A stretch of DNA of 64,000 nucleotides from Eupeodes corollae (Eukaryota; Arthropoda; Insecta; Diptera; Syrphidae), in contig NC_079150.1 of assembly GCF_945859685.1 (NCBI RefSeq), positions 3,036,831 to 3,100,830 of the forward strand, written 5' to 3'. How positions within the stretch are numbered: the stretch's first letter is position 1; the number at the start of each line of letters is the position of its first letter. A program made the position numbers and the translations under genes. Below, piece by piece: positions 48,886-62,035 of the stretch. The notes beneath the pieces are model-generated. The model saw nothing but the letters and a program-made list of their open reading frames with translations, ran no database searches and was not told the origin of the DNA.

Positions 48886-51491
48886 CTAATCACTTCGTAT
48901 CTTTTTAATCTCCGGCTGACTATTCTGATCCTCCGAGCTTTCACAGTTTAGAGATCTGTAAGAAAAAAAGTAGATTTTAATAAATAAATGCAAATGGTAA
49001 CTCTTAGCAATTTATTTAATTACTATAATGATAAGTACATACCTTTTGCCACTGCTCAGTGTTGTGTCACTGTCATTTGTCTCATCATTTGCAATCATTG
49101 GGGTTACTGGTTTTTCCATGCTGTCTTCTGATCTGGAACTGCTTTCATCCAAACTATCAATAACACCTTCTCGGGGAAGAGTTAAATAAAAAAAAGAGTT
49201 AAAAATGTCTATACATTCAAAGTAGACTGTATTTGTATGCTTACCATTTCCGTTATTTTTCCCATTAGCTGGTGCCGATGGAGGTTCCAAGTTACTTTCA
49301 TCAGATGGTTCGAATTGATTTGACGGTGGTGTTGTCCCGTCATCTGTATTGGTTGTCGTTTGTGTTGTATTATCGATGCGTTCCTGGGAAACGGAATCAT
49401 TTGATACTGAGTTTTCATCGGCTTCATTGTCTGTTGTTGTTGATGTTACTGTGGACGTGGTGCCATTTAAAGCAAGAACCTTGGCTAAATTTGTGCCATC
49501 TGGCATTTCATCGAGTAGATTTGGATCTAAATCAGATGCAACATAATGTGCCCACAACGCTAATTCAACCCTGAAAATTTAATAGTTTCATTAAAAAAAT
49601 GCTTTTTGAATTTTTGTTTAATTTACCTATGTGGGGACCAAGATGAGTTACTATCTCTTTCTGAATTTAATCTCTGTACCGTCGTCTGAATATGTTGTAC
49701 GAAATTAAGGTATTCTTTTGTTGTATAGTCAATACCTTCGATTTCTGGAATTGCCATTAGACATTCATCGGCCATAAAAGGCGCACTATCTGGTGCAGCA
49801 GCTGCTAATAAAGCGGATGCCATTGTAGTGCCAACACCTTTCAAATTTGAAAGGGCTGTTATAGCTTGTTCTAAGTTTGGTAGTTTTCTAAATGCTTTTT
49901 TAGTCTCTTGCATAACAGCGCGTGGTGTATTAACTTTGACCAAATACGATAGTTGTGGATAAAATTTCCCACGCTACGAAAAATAACAAGTTTTTTTTAT
50001 CAAGTTCAAATTTGTGTGTCGTTAAAATTACCGCTTGCTTCCATTTCATTGTTTGAACAAGTTCCTCATGAACCATGTGCGCATCTTTCCCCCGTTGTTT
50101 GATTGTTTTTGGAAGATCATTTTGGTACCTTAATTCGAAAAAGAATATACAATTAAATATTTCACAAAAAAAAAATAGTGTTAATGAAATTTCTATCTGG
50201 CTACAGACTTTTTGTGTAACTCATTTTTGAAATACCTGCAGGAATATATAAGTACAATTACAAATTTCTACTCAAATTTCTACATTAATCGTTTTTTTCT
50301 TCAGATTGTTCCACACAAAACAAAAAATTTCTAGAAAACAGGTACTAATTAACGAGCAGCTTCTATAATTCTCTATTTGCAATCAGCAGCGAAGTGCTAC
50401 AAATCATGCTGAACAATCTCTGCTTTGAGTGCAGTAGGTAGGTCTATCGACTTACAGACAAAAAAGAAAAACCTGCGTCCAGCGGATATTAGTCAGAAAT
50501 TAAACTAGAGGGAAACACTTTACGTTAAATAAATAACATCCTTTATTGGCAGACAGTTCTGGAATGTTTAAGATCAACAAGAACTTAACATTTCTTAACA
50601 AACAAGAAAATGTCGACACTGGTAAAATTTAAGAGTCAGTTACCAGTGCCAAAATTAAACTCTATTTAATGATCAATGGAAATATTAATTCTCGAACCCT
50701 AGATGACAACAGAGCGGACACCCCATTGGACAGAAAAAGAAATTTTGGAAGACATTTCAAACGATGGAAGTATGGCATTGATTCCATCTGCTTGGACTAC
50801 TGGCGAAACTAAATTTGAAAACAAATTCTACGTTATTATTTCAAAATTTGTATAATTGAAATGTAATAAGGATTTTTAGAAATCCATTTGTTTTTTTTTT
50901 TAACTTCAAGATTGAATAAAAATCATAATAATCCACAAAATCTAACATTTATTTTAGTTGCTTGTTTCAACAAATTTAATTTGTTGGTAGGTATAAAAAT
51001 ACATATTGAAGTTATTTTTCTCTAGCTCCTGTTATATATGTAGGTACCTATCGGATAAAACCAATTATTTATTATTTATTTAAGGCTTCTTTAAGTCTAA
51101 GTCTGTTAAAAAACCATAAGTCCGTTGATGACCACCTCGACTAGACATACGAAGTCTCTGCGCGTTTGATCTCAGATAAAATTTGAATATTAAAATGAAA
51201 AACAACACTTTGTGGTGGTTTACGGGGTAGGTACTCCAAAAGAAATTTTCACATTTCGTTTGGTTTGTGGGTAAATAAAAAATAAACAATTCAAATTTAA
51301 ATACAAAATTTAAATACAAAATTTAAAAAAAAAAATACTTACCAATGATCGAGTCGAATTAGTTCTTCTGGTTTTTTGTTGCGTTTTTCGGCTTTTAGTT
51401 TGAGGACTTGTGGATACAATTTATAACAAAACTCAAATTGTTTTGTGTTACCATGTGCGAAAAACGACGCGGTATCCTTGCCAGACGTCAT
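48886..51491 (-). CDS. Conserved protein of unknown function with a helix-hairpin-helix-like motif
   Basis: Six coding exons join in frame: 51491-51343, 50128-50032, 49973-49627, 49570-49245, 49166-49043 and 48955-48886, giving 370 aa. All introns are GT-AG. The N-terminal 230 residues look well conserved and globular: MTSGKDTASFFAHGNTKQFE at the start, LIRLDHWYQNDLPK across exons 1 and 2, and LVQTMKWKQARGKFYPQLSY. A helix-hairpin-helix-like LKGVGTTMASALLAAAAPD followed by PFMADECL (about residues 126-154) resembles DNA-glycosylase/endonuclease III-type hairpins. The C-terminal 140 residues are low-complexity (Thr/Ser/Asn/Glu-rich) and end with a basic IKKIRSD. No catalytic Lys/Asp or iron-sulphur cysteines can be assigned, so a repair role is only a thought. 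I recognise the type as a conserved insect protein but cannot name it. Confidence 0.88.
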
Positions 51492-54400
51492 TTTGTCGAA
51501 ATATAGAATACTTTTTTATATTTGAAGTGTATAAAATTACTTTTTAACTTTATTGTCAATCTTTTAATATAGATTTGTTGATTTTTACTTTAGTTTCGGG
51601 GAGAATAAGAATTAAATACTTTCAGGCAGACAGCTGCACAGAGCTCACGAAACAAAATTGGTGTATAAGAAATAATACAACAAAAAACAACGGTCGCTTT
51701 TTTTCGCCTTTCTACTGCTATAAACCCAACTGTTCGTGTTTTATATTTTTACTCAATCGACTTCCAATTTACAGATGTGTTTGTGTATATACAGCCCTAT
51801 GCAGACTATGTTTTTCTCCCTCTTTACCTCCTGACAACGCTGCAAAATAAGGTCGATAAGGTTTTCTCTTTTTCGCCAGATGGAGTTTTAATTTATTTTT
51901 TATTGGTTGTATGCTTCTGGGACTGGCACTGGTACTGGGTTTTTGTTGTTACTATATTTTTCTTCTCTATTGTGTTTGTGCTCCGTAGTTCGTGTTGTGT
52001 TGCTCGCTGCTGCTGTTGCTTTCAAAAGCAAGCAGTTTTTGTTGTTGTTTCCCTTTTTTGGTTTTTGCAACCCTACAAATTTCTTTATATACTGATACCC
52101 ACCACAAATAATGGGAAATCTCTTGTGTTGTGTATATTAATTACTATTTTCTGGGGTTATATTCTTACTCTCTGTCTCTTGAAAATTGATGATGAAAAGA
52201 TAATTTTATAATTAAAAAAATCCTTATCTATTTTATTCTTGAATGGCTCTTTTAAGTAGCTATCTAGAATGAGAAAAACAAATTGATTGATTGATTGAAC
52301 AAATGATCATTTTTGACAAATAAAAATTAACTTAGGTGTATATAGGGATGTTACTAGTTTTTCGTCATCAAAAAAGAAAATTATATGTAGGTACAAAAGT
52401 TTAAAAAATTACCACACAAGACACCACACTGAATCGGTTTCAACAAATTCCTTGCATTCAAAATAAAACAAACTAGGTACTCCATGACAGGGAAAAGTTA
52501 TATATACACATACATACCTACTTTCAACATGCATATACTTTTATATGTGCGGCATTTTGTGGGAATTGGATTAGACCGTTTATAAGAAAGTGCCTAGCAC
52601 AAATTTTGTTTTCTTGAAAACATTAAATTATTTTTTGGAAAATCAATGAAAAAACACTACTTTAAATAAAAATCTTATCTGTTACAAAACAACTGTAGAA
52701 GAACAATTTTAATAAAATTCTCTATAGCAATCACAGTCAGCCATTTTTAATGCGAATTAAATAGAATTGGAAATTTTCTCTGACAATTGATTTCGCTTCA
52801 AAATGTTCGGCACACAAAGTAGAGTTGCCAGGGCCAACATACAATAAACCGATTTTTATTTTCGTTTATTTATGTGATGAAATGGCAAGGGAGTGTATTT
52901 TAATAACTTGCCACAATATTAAAATCTGAATTGTACAATTTTAATCGAAATAGAAGAATTAAAACCATCATGGAATAAATTGCAATTGAAACAATTCACA
53001 TGACGCGGTATTCTCCAATTAAATTTTTAAAGAGGTGTTTCATTGGGACTTGATTTTTGTGTTTATAATTAATAATACTGAAAGCGTCTAACAGGAATAA
53101 AGTTATTTTAACAGTGAGTCACAAAAAAAAACAAGTCAAAATCAAAACTTAAAAATGAATAAAAAATAATCTGCATGGCGTCACTGCTGTATTAAAAACA
53201 ATCAAAAGAAACATTGAATCGAAGAAAGTCCCTTCCTAACCTACATAACCTACAAAATATGCAGCAAATAGACCTGTTTCCTTTGATTCATAGGAAAATA
53301 AAAAAAGAAAACTTGAAATACCAATTAAAAGTAATAGTAGTAAACACTCTAATATAGTGTTTTTTTGTAGAAACTAAACTTAAGTTTAATTTTAAACAGT
53401 TATTGTCAGCCTCAGAAAAGTAATTTTGACATTCGTTATTCGGCAATTGGCGCTATACCTAAGCGTCTTCGCACCTTCCAAACAGGGCAGTTTGTTTAAG
53501 AAGCCACATATATTAAAAAACAGCTCCCTATGGCTATGAAATCTGAATAAACAATATTTTTGGTGTTGAATCGGAGCGCAATTTTTTTAAAGCACCTGGA
53601 ACACATCTTTACTGTTTTCGACTTCATACGCGAAGTTAACCCTTCAACTCAGCAAAGGTATATATATAAGAAGTTCAAGTGTAGCTAAGCTCACTCCAAC
53701 TTTACAGACAATACAGAATATACGAGTATACAATAAAATTGGGGTATTGGTAATGGTTAAGGGAACAGGAAGAGAAAGGAAACTGAGAAAGAATTAGTTT
53801 TTCGTTGGCTCGATGAGTAGCTTACCAACAACCAACTTTAACTTCTACTTCAACTTCACCCATACGTTATACCTACATGAACATGTAAATTATATACACA
53901 ACGCGAAGGCTTATTTAACAAACTAATAAATAGTAATTATGCACTTTTTATTCAATTAATGATTTAACCAACCTGGTGAATTGTTTCTTGAGTTTTTTGT
54001 TTTATGTATGCACTTTTCACAATTTTGTATTGTATTTGTATAAAAAATATTTGTTTGTATATATATTAAAGTATTTTCTTACAAGTCTTTAAGTTTACAC
54101 ATTTAGGTTATTTTTTTTTTCTTTTTTGTTCTATTTAATATTTTTTCTTTATTATTCAACAAGAGGTAGTTAATATATTATTATTATTTATGTATGTTTC
54201 CATCAGATAACATTTTAAAAACTTTAATTTTGTTTTTGTAATAAAAAAACAAAAATATTTTTGTATTTTGTTTTTCTCAACAACTCGCTGTCCGTATTCT
54301 TTCAAATGTACAAGTTAACTTTCAATATAAAAGTGACGATGACGAACATGTAAGCCAGGCACATAATTCTCAAACTCAATGCGAAACGAACAAGCGTACA

Positions 54401-57077
54401 AGCGCGAACACTTTTTAGTGTAGAGTCGATTTGATGTCCATGAGTGTTTTCGTTTTTCTTATTCGTTTGGTGTCGTTGGCTTTGCTCTGTCGTCGTATGA
54501 TTTCAGACTTGGATTCTGTTGGTCTCACTCTCACCAATGGCAATGACAATATAGGTGTATCGTAATCGTTATGAAGAAAAGCGGCTTTTTTTCCCTAGCC
54601 ATACGCTTAACGCTACGCCATAGAACGGAAAGACTATGCCATTGAGATAGAGATGTGTATGCGTCTCATGTTTGTTTATTTTTAAATTGAAAAATTGGCG
54701 TTCCCACTCTAAGAGAAATCGTTTCATAAGTTGGAGAAAAAAAGGAATTATTTATTTGTTTTGTCTTCGTTTTCGTTTAGCCGCCGTCATAGTATTGAAA
54801 TTGGGTGAATGCGGTAAGACCCAATATTTCTCACAGAGAAGTACGTTTACGGTTACCCATGTACCTATTTACCTAACTTTAAAATTCATTCTTTTTACTT
54901 AAAGGCATTTTACTTACTTAAATTAAAATATTAAGCAGGTATATAATTTACCAGGAGTATGCGAAAATTGGTAAAAAAATACATGATACATTTTGAAATT
55001 AGCTCGTTGCTCTTTCTATTTCATTTTAATTTTAAGGGGAATGAAGTTTACTTACGTTATTATTTTCGTGCGCACTATATATAAAAAACACTGCATCTGA
55101 TGATACCAAATAATATTAAGGCAGTTAGGTATTTAAGAATTATTGTAGTTTTCAAATGATCTCGAGAATAACTGTATCGATTTTAGATTATTTTTTTAAT
55201 TATAAAATTTTGATTCAAAATTTCTTGGTCTTTAGCAAATCTACAATTTTTTTACCGTCTTTTAGAATGAAAGGCAAAACTCACTCAGAGCAAGATCATT
55301 GAGATATTTTAATAAAATATTAAAAATAAATAGGTACCTAGGTAGCTATCAAGTTTGGCTAAAAGTAAGCCAGATTATGTAATGCAGTTTGAAAAATAAC
55401 CTACATTCTCGTGTTATTTTAAAGACGAATGTTTAAACATCTTCAAAGTGGTTTTTTTACCAGTCTTATTTTTGAATCTTCGGTACCTTAATTCAAAACT
55501 TTTTGACACCTACCTACCTGTTTAGTAAAGTGGCAGCTTTTTCTTTTAAGAAATAGGTATAGTCTTTTCAAACACACAAAGGGATAGGTACCTGTCAACC
55601 TATGTCTTTTAACGGAATTCTAATGCGGTTAAACGGTTCGATTGTTTCTCCCTATTTTACTCTTCACTCATGTAGGCAAGTACGTGTGTGGGTTCGGTAG
55701 GTAGTGTAGGTTATTTCAAAAAAGAAAAACATTTTAAACATATGTTACCTATTTACCTAGAGTAATTCAATAATTGATATTATATACCTACCCGATATCT
55801 TTTCTCATATTATTACATACATAAGCGCTCCATTTCTGCCATCAAAAAATACAAATTTGCAAATTATTATGAAGATACTCGATACATCTGATTTATCGTT
55901 TTCGCAGTCGTATTAAATAGGTTGATACCGCTGGCAAAATTTTGCTTGGCAATGTCACCCTATACCTACTACTGTAAGACAAAATATGGGCGCAGAATAG
56001 CGAAGAACTGGGGAAAAAAGGTGGTACACAATTGTCAGCAGTGGATTTACACGATAGCATACTAGTTCAATATTCATAACTTGTATTTCTTTAAAAGAAA
56101 AAATTGGCATCCCATAGAAACGAAAAACATCTGCGCCACAATATAAGCTACGATGGAGAAGCCGATACCGTGCTATGCTATCGCTGCAAACGTATCGTAA
56201 TCGTAGGTATTCATATTCAGTTTGTTTGTTGTTCGCTTTTTGAGTTTTTGCTCATCGGCTTATGGACAACAAATTAAAGATTACCCCTATTCAACATTGT
56301 TAGTTAAAGGCACCTGCTATTATTTACTTCAAGGAGAAAGAGATGGAAGTTTATTCAAAAATGTGTTTTGCTCTGTCTTTTTTTCTCCGCAATTTTTATA
56401 TGGTGTATGTACCTACAACAGAAAAGCCCAACAATATATTTTATACATATAGTAAGTAGGACAGCAACCTACCTTTTTCTCGGAATAGTACTATAGTACG
56501 AATTTCTTGTGCCTTTGTTAATTAAAAAAATATAATTGAAAATAATTATAAAAACCCAAAAATGTAGCAAATAAATCTATTTATTTATTTATTATTTTAT
56601 TTATTTTTATTGATATGTAAATAGAAAATGGTTAGCCATTTCACCTTACTTTTGTTGGAAAAACAGTGCTGTCATCTATGTAGGTACTATTTTTTAATTT
56701 CATTTAGCGACATCATTTTAAACAGCAAATTTAACCGCAAATAGTTTTTCCTTGAAAACGATCTCCGAGAGAAAAATGTTCTTGATTTTGACATCGGCGT
56801 CTTTTTGGCGTTCGATTCTTACTGGGCTTCCAGAACTTTTTTTTTTTAAATGTTATAGAAACTGCTAATTGAAGTTGTCGGCGCATGGACTCTGGTGAAC
56901 AAATAACAAATTCCTTGCATAACAAAAAGCGTGTTTGTCCAAAATCGTTAAGTTGTTTTTATTTTCTAAAAATTACAATTTAGATTTTAAAGAAAAAAAG
57001 GAAATTATAAAAAAAAACTTACATATGTATAAATTCTTAATTTTATTTCTAAACTGCGGGCCTCTACTCAGGCTATG
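51492..57077. other. Long spacer without recognised genes
   Basis: No open frame resembles a known protein. About 51570-52210 is T-rich and gives hydrophobic spurious frames. TATATATATAAG at about 53660 followed by a moderately GC-rich stretch could be a core promoter, but no gene follows. About 54280-54660 is GC-richer than its surroundings and could be 5' UTR or control DNA. Between about 54900 and 56500 the words TAGGTACCTA and ACCTACC recur often. Confidence 0.35.
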
Positions 57078-57079
57078 TA

Positions 57080-58233
57080 CAGTGAGTGCCATTAATATTC
57101 GGTTGTTTTTTATTTCTTTCCATAAAAACACTTTACTTTTCACTTTAAAAAAATTAAAAAAACAGTTTTTCTTTAAAATATTTTGTATTTGTATTTAATA
57201 ATTCCAATATATATATTCATTTTTTAATTAAAATAGCAAATTAACAAAATAAAATAAATAAAGAATACGATAACTAAAAAAAAATCCCTTACAACATGCA
57301 CCTAGTGCTTCGGGTCGTTGTCCTGGTAAAATTTGAAATTCCTTAAAATATCCATTTTCTCCACACTTTGCCTTTAATTTTGTTCAATATACCGTCGATG
57401 AATAATAAATTTCCCATGCCTCTTGCCGAAATGCACCCCCAAACCATGATGTGCCCGCCTTCATGCTGCACTGTTGGCTTTGTGTTCCTGATTTTAAGCT
57501 CTTAATTTGGCTTGCGCCACACCATAGATAACTCTTCCCTTCGATCCAAAGATCCAAATTGTAGCCATTTTTGTCTTTATGGTTCGGCGTACCGTTGATG
57601 CAGATATTTTCTTTTTGCATTCCATTAACACTTCTTGCACAGTTTTTGGTGCACTTAAACGAGGATTTGATTTAATTTTCCTTACTATAAGCCGATCTTC
57701 TTTCATTGTTAACTTTTTTGTTGACCCATCTGCTTCTTTGGTTCGATCCTTCCTTTTTTTTATAGGTACCTCGAAACAATATCACTGACAGTGTTTGGCT
57801 TCATGTCTAAAATATCAGCAATTTTTTTTGTTGGTGAAAAATAACAAGGTTTCGTTTTTCAAGGCTTACATTTTTTCCTTTGCGCCCTTTGAATAAAACC
57901 AAAATTTTACACTAAATCGTTTTAAAAATGTATGTAAACTTCTAGTGATCACTTAATTTTAACGGTACTCTTAAATAGATAAACTGTCAATTGGGGCAAA
58001 TACAAACTCAGCAAAGAAAACAAAAACCGTATATTAATGAAGTGCTTACATGTGTTCTTTTTGCGTTATTTATCGTATATTTTAATGCAGTGAGGTGATT
58101 GCCCCATTTTTTTAATGAAATATTTAGGGAAAAATATACTAATTTATAAAATAAACAAATAATATACCTAAATTCAACTTTTACTACGAGAAAAACACCA
58201 AATGTAAAAACGGAATATTACTGTCATTCACTG
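57080..58233 (-). mobile_element. Tc1-like transposon, degraded
   Basis: Terminal inverted repeats: the left reads CAGTGAGTGCCATTAATATT, the right complement reads CAGTGAATGACAGTAATATT. TA flanks the left (57078-57079) and CA, a likely mutated TA, flanks the right. The 1154-bp interior encodes a broken Tc1 transposase on the minus strand. In order it has an N-terminal helix-turn-helix (MKEDRLIVRKIKSNPRLSAP, then STVRRT), HIMVWGCISARGMGNLLF (about 57455-57400), and FYQDNDPKH with the second Asp (about 57345-57315). Frameshifts and stops are frequent and the Glu block is lost. Confidence 0.85.
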
Positions 58234-58252
58234 CACATACAAAAAAATAAAT

Positions 58253-58510
58253 TGGGTGGCGAAACAGTCCGTTTGAGAACTAGGGCCTAGTGACTGACAA
58301 CTCTCAACCATTCCTGTTGTCAGGGATGGAAGGGACCTACAGTTTTAAGCCGAATCCGAACGGCAAATTTGAGGAAGCACTTTTCATGACAAGAATTACT
58401 CTTGGAGAATTTGTCAATTCCTCGCAAGAGGCAGTACCCGTGAAAAAACTTTAGATGGCATAGGCAGGGATCGAACCCAAGACCCCTTGCATGACAGTCC
58501 AACGCACTTT
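58253..58510 (-). mobile_element. SINE copy 5
   Basis: Minus-strand copy beginning 20 bases after the Tc1 element. It has the 3' end (complement of GGGTGGCGAAACAGTCC), the body (CCTCGCAAGAGGCAGTACCC) and the B-box complement (GGGATCGAACCC). The A-box end is cut off at about 58510 and replaced by a T-run. Confidence 0.9.
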
Positions 58511-59399
58511 TTTTTCAGGTTCAGGCAACATAAGGGACTTCATTTGCAGTCAACTTCATTCTTTGAACATAAATTTTGATCAAAGCAACTAGTTAGTTTT
58601 CCAAGTGTCATGAATTTCAAATTCAGAACTTTAATTCACAAATTTGTACTTAAAGTTCATAGTACAAGAACTACCAAACACATCATTGTCTAAAAAACAC
58701 TCCTCAGACAAGCTACAAGTCGATTAAGATTTGTCTTATGTATTGTAAAGAAATAATTCTTATTTCTTTTTTAAATTGAGAAGGGACCCTTTTACAGAAA
58801 ATATTAAATGGAACTGTGCAAAAAATAAATAAATTATAGAGTAGTAAGTTCAGCTTTCACTTGAATGAAAAAACATGATCAGTTGTCATTTTGAAATAAG
58901 TTGACTTGACTTGATAGTTAGGGAGATTTTTCTTGACTTACTTTCCAGACAACTTTCCAATAAATTTGTTTTAATTGGAAGACATTTTTTTGACATAACA
59001 TATACACCGGTTTCCATGGAGATGTCAATATATCTCCAGCTCAGTCACAAAAGACTTGAATACTTATGGGATGCCTAACCATTCCCCTTATTACCAGAAC
59101 GTAAGATGTCCCACAAGAATATCATCAGTGTTCATTAATTTCTAAAAACTTCCCTATCTTCGCATCAACCGCAACAAAATTTTGCAATTGAATCCTTGAT
59201 GAAGAACTGTTTTCTTCTGAATTCGTAGTCTTACAGGATGACGTTTGTTGTACACAATGGCTTAGATGCCAGCCTAGCTAAAAGATTTATCAGAGTCAAA
59301 CTATAATTAAAAAACGGAGGGTATTCTTTATCTGGGGCTACAATCGTGCAACGCTAGCATACGGCATAAAATCGACCCCCTGTTTTGAAACCAGAGATA
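58511..59399. other. Spacer, nothing recognised
   Basis: Moderately AT-rich sequence between two SINE copies. No coding or repeat signal that I can name. Confidence 0.4.
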
Positions 59400-59412
59400 A
59401 TCTCTTCGATTT

Positions 59413-59726
59413 CAAAATAAAAATGGGGTGGCGCAACAGTCCGTTGTGAACCAGGGCCTAGTGACTTACAACTCTCAACCATTCCTGTGTGCGAGTACTG
59501 TTGTCAGGAATGGAAGGGACCTACAATTTAAGGCCGAATCCGAACGGCTAATTTGAGAAAGCACTTTTTCATGACAAGAATTACTCTTGAAGGAATTGTC
59601 AATTCCTCGCAAGAGGCAGTACCCGCGAAAATTAATTTTTTAAATTAAGGTGGCACAGGCAGGGATTGAACCCAAGACCCCTTGCATGACAGTCCAACGC
59701 ACTAACCATCATGCCACGGGTACTAC
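59413..59726 (-). mobile_element. SINE copy 6, reference copy of the family
   Basis: The most complete copy. Read on the minus strand it starts GTAGTACCCGTGGCATGATG, with the A-box TGGCATGATGGTTAGTGCG (59716-59698) and the B-box GGTTCAATCCC (59672-59662). The sequence between, with CTGTCAT, resembles the tRNA-Asp anticodon loop. The body and the 3' end CTGTTGCGCCACCCC are followed by an A-rich tail. A perfect 13-bp direct repeat, ATCTCTTCGATTT, flanks it at 59400-59412 and 59727-59739. About 314 bp in all. It has no protein-coding capacity; such elements are transcribed by RNA polymerase III and mobilised by a LINE. Confidence 0.93.
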
Positions 59727-59739
59727 ATCTCTTCGATTT

Positions 59740-60039
59740 AATTGTTGTAATTTCAACCTCCACAACTAGAATCATCAGATGATGAAATGTCTCTAGTACC
59801 TACAAATTCCTCCTCTGATCTAACTACACTTGACCAATTCCATTCCCTTTTCACTTGAATGCGATACTGATTCGGTATCGTCTGAAAAACCATTTTATTT
59901 CAATTTCGGCAAAGGGCTGACTGCGTTTCCACTTCTGTTTGGTTTGCCTGCAATATTAATTAAAGAAGTTTGCTACCTCTCTATATAAACCTCTTTTAGC
60001 ACTGCTTTGTCTTTCAATTTTTTCTAGATATCATCCAAA
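59740..60039. other. Spacer between SINE and LINE remnant
   Basis: No coding or repeat signal recognised. Confidence 0.35.
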
Positions 60040-61010
60040 AGCTTTGAAAAAATTCCTTAACTTTTCCTGTTCAATAAAGCAAAAAATGATGTTGGCCCAT
60101 AGCCAAGCTTTCTTCAAATCCCAAGCTTTTCGAAAACTTTGCGTTCATTATAGACCTATTTTTTCTTCACAAAAATATGGCTTCTTAAAATGCATATTTA
60201 CTGCAACCAATCTAGCTGGATTTGTACCTTAAACTTTAAGCAAATATACGAACCATAGAATTTAGTAAATCAAAAAAAATTACTCAACAAATTATTCATC
60301 TTAAGCTTAAAGCTCTTGGTTGTTCACCCATTTTTATTTTACGTCTCAGATCATACCTAGAGACCCGCCAATATAGAATTATTTTAAGGCTCTCAATCTA
60401 CGAACACATTTATGCAAAATCATGAGTTCTCCTTCTGTTTCTTGCTTACTCCAAAATGATCGTGACTCATTTCAGGCTATGGTTCGACAAGAAATCTTAA
60501 AAATTAATGTTGCCAAATGCCCGCAAGCGATCACATCTTCCCTGCCCAACACGATGCTATAATTAATTATGTTTGTTTTGGGAGTTATTTGAAACACTCA
60601 GCTAAGTTTTTGAGCCCATTTTAATTCATATCATAAACAAGAAAAACTCAGCTCTTGGTTTAATCAAACGTTGGTCTAAAGAATTCTCTAGCCCCTATGT
60701 TAATAAATCTCTGTATACTACCTTAGTTAGACCTCCCCTTGAATACACTGCTCAACTTTGGTCTCATTATCACAACTCTTATTCTCAAAGAATTAAATTT
60801 GTACAGTGCAGTTTTCTCCGATTTGCACTCCGTGGTCTTCCTTAGGGCGATAATCTAAATCTTACCATGTTATCGTTTAAAACTTATTAATCTTCTAACC
60901 CTCCAAGACCGCCCCTTTTAGCACAGACTATAGACTCACCATACCTTCTAAAAAATATTCCCATTTGAACTAAATAATTAACGGATAATATCTTTCAAGA
61001 AGTAAAGAAA
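60040..61010 (+). pseudogene. Non-LTR retrotransposon pol remnant, copy A
   Basis: Broken plus-strand frames keep pol order. First comes a TATNLAGFVP piece equivalent to the GFxxGRSTxTNLxEF motif (about 60200-60230). Then KLKALGCSPIFILRLRSYLE (about 60310-60370), and finally ALGLIKRWSKEFSSPYVNKS followed by LYTTLVRPPLEYTAQLWSHY and FLRFALRGLP (about 60655-60845). DSPYLLKNI closes near 60955. The active-site block is lost. This is the C-terminal half of an insect non-LTR pol of the I/Jockey-like group; the clade was not tested. Confidence 0.8.
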
Positions 61011-61279
61011 TACAAACCTAAGCCACCCTTGGTACACGAAAGAAAGAGGTCACTGAAACAAAAGAAATAAGACATGGAAAACTTACCTCAAAACTCTGTC
61101 TCCAACTAACTTCAATTTTTATATTTAACAAACGAATTAAAGACTTTTTCTAATTAATTTTACTTTAGTTTTATTACCAGCTGTAGGCCCTGATAGCTAA
61201 AGCTGAACTTACATATTATTTTGTACATTTATTGTCCTGTAATAATGAATAATAATAATATACTGATACATACTGATTC

Positions 61280-62035
61280 TTTAGAAGAGAATACTAAAAA
61301 TGTTTGGAATCTTGTCAACTTAAAGACGAAAATTATATGGCTTACCAGTTAACTTCACTTACAAGGAATTTTCATTAGATAAAACTGTTAATATTTGCAA
61401 CGCTTTCGCATCCAATTTCCGTTAGCCATTTTTCAATAACACTGAAAAAGTTAATAAAATATGTTTTCATAATCTTCATCCTTTTTCACAAACTATCTGT
61501 AATCAAATCTCTGTGGTACAGAGTATGGTCCTTGATTTTCTGTCCGTGTTGAATTATGACTGCTCAGCCCATTGCGATGAAAATGTACAAATGCTTTAGT
61601 GCCTTACGTTGATATTCAAACTTTGCTAAAAACAGGATAATTTATCGGTTAATGAAAGAAGTATTTTCTTACACCAATATTCAAACAAGGTGGACATAAC
61701 AAACGACAGGTCCATTGCAAAACTTTTTGAACAAGTTGGTTGTGAGAATGTAGAATTTTTTAGTAAGAGATCTCATTTCCAAACAGTAACACGGATTTGT
61801 AAAAAAAGATAAACCGTGACAAATCTCCTCGCATTTTCAAACGCATCGGCACAATATTTTAATTTTTTAATAATTGACTGCGTATATGCATTGACTATTT
61901 TAAAGCTTTTGACCAACTTAAAGCTCTTGGTTTTCTACTCTTTTTCTTAGCTTGGATCAAATCAAACCTAAAAAGATTTTATGAGGTAAAATTTAGAAAT
62001 TGTAATTCAGAACCTTTTGTTGCTTACGCAACTGC
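61280..62035 (+). pseudogene. Non-LTR retrotransposon pol remnant, copy B
   Basis: Plus-strand frames give NVWNLVNLKTK (about 61295-61330), then PIFKQGG and RSIAKLFEQ (about 61675-61735), KKR.TVTNLLAFSN (about 61800-61845) and FKAFDQLKALGF (about 61895-61935). KFRNCNSEPFVA comes last, near 61990-62025. This is the N-terminal part of reverse transcriptase from the same group as 60040-61010. Because these N-terminal motifs lie downstream of the C-terminal motifs of copy A, the two are separate insertions or a tandem pair. Heavily frameshifted. Confidence 0.75.

Noticed and set aside
51777..52211. 144-codon hydrophobic plus-strand frame
   Set aside because: T-rich composition gives Phe/Leu/Val by default; no splice partners, no conserved motif.
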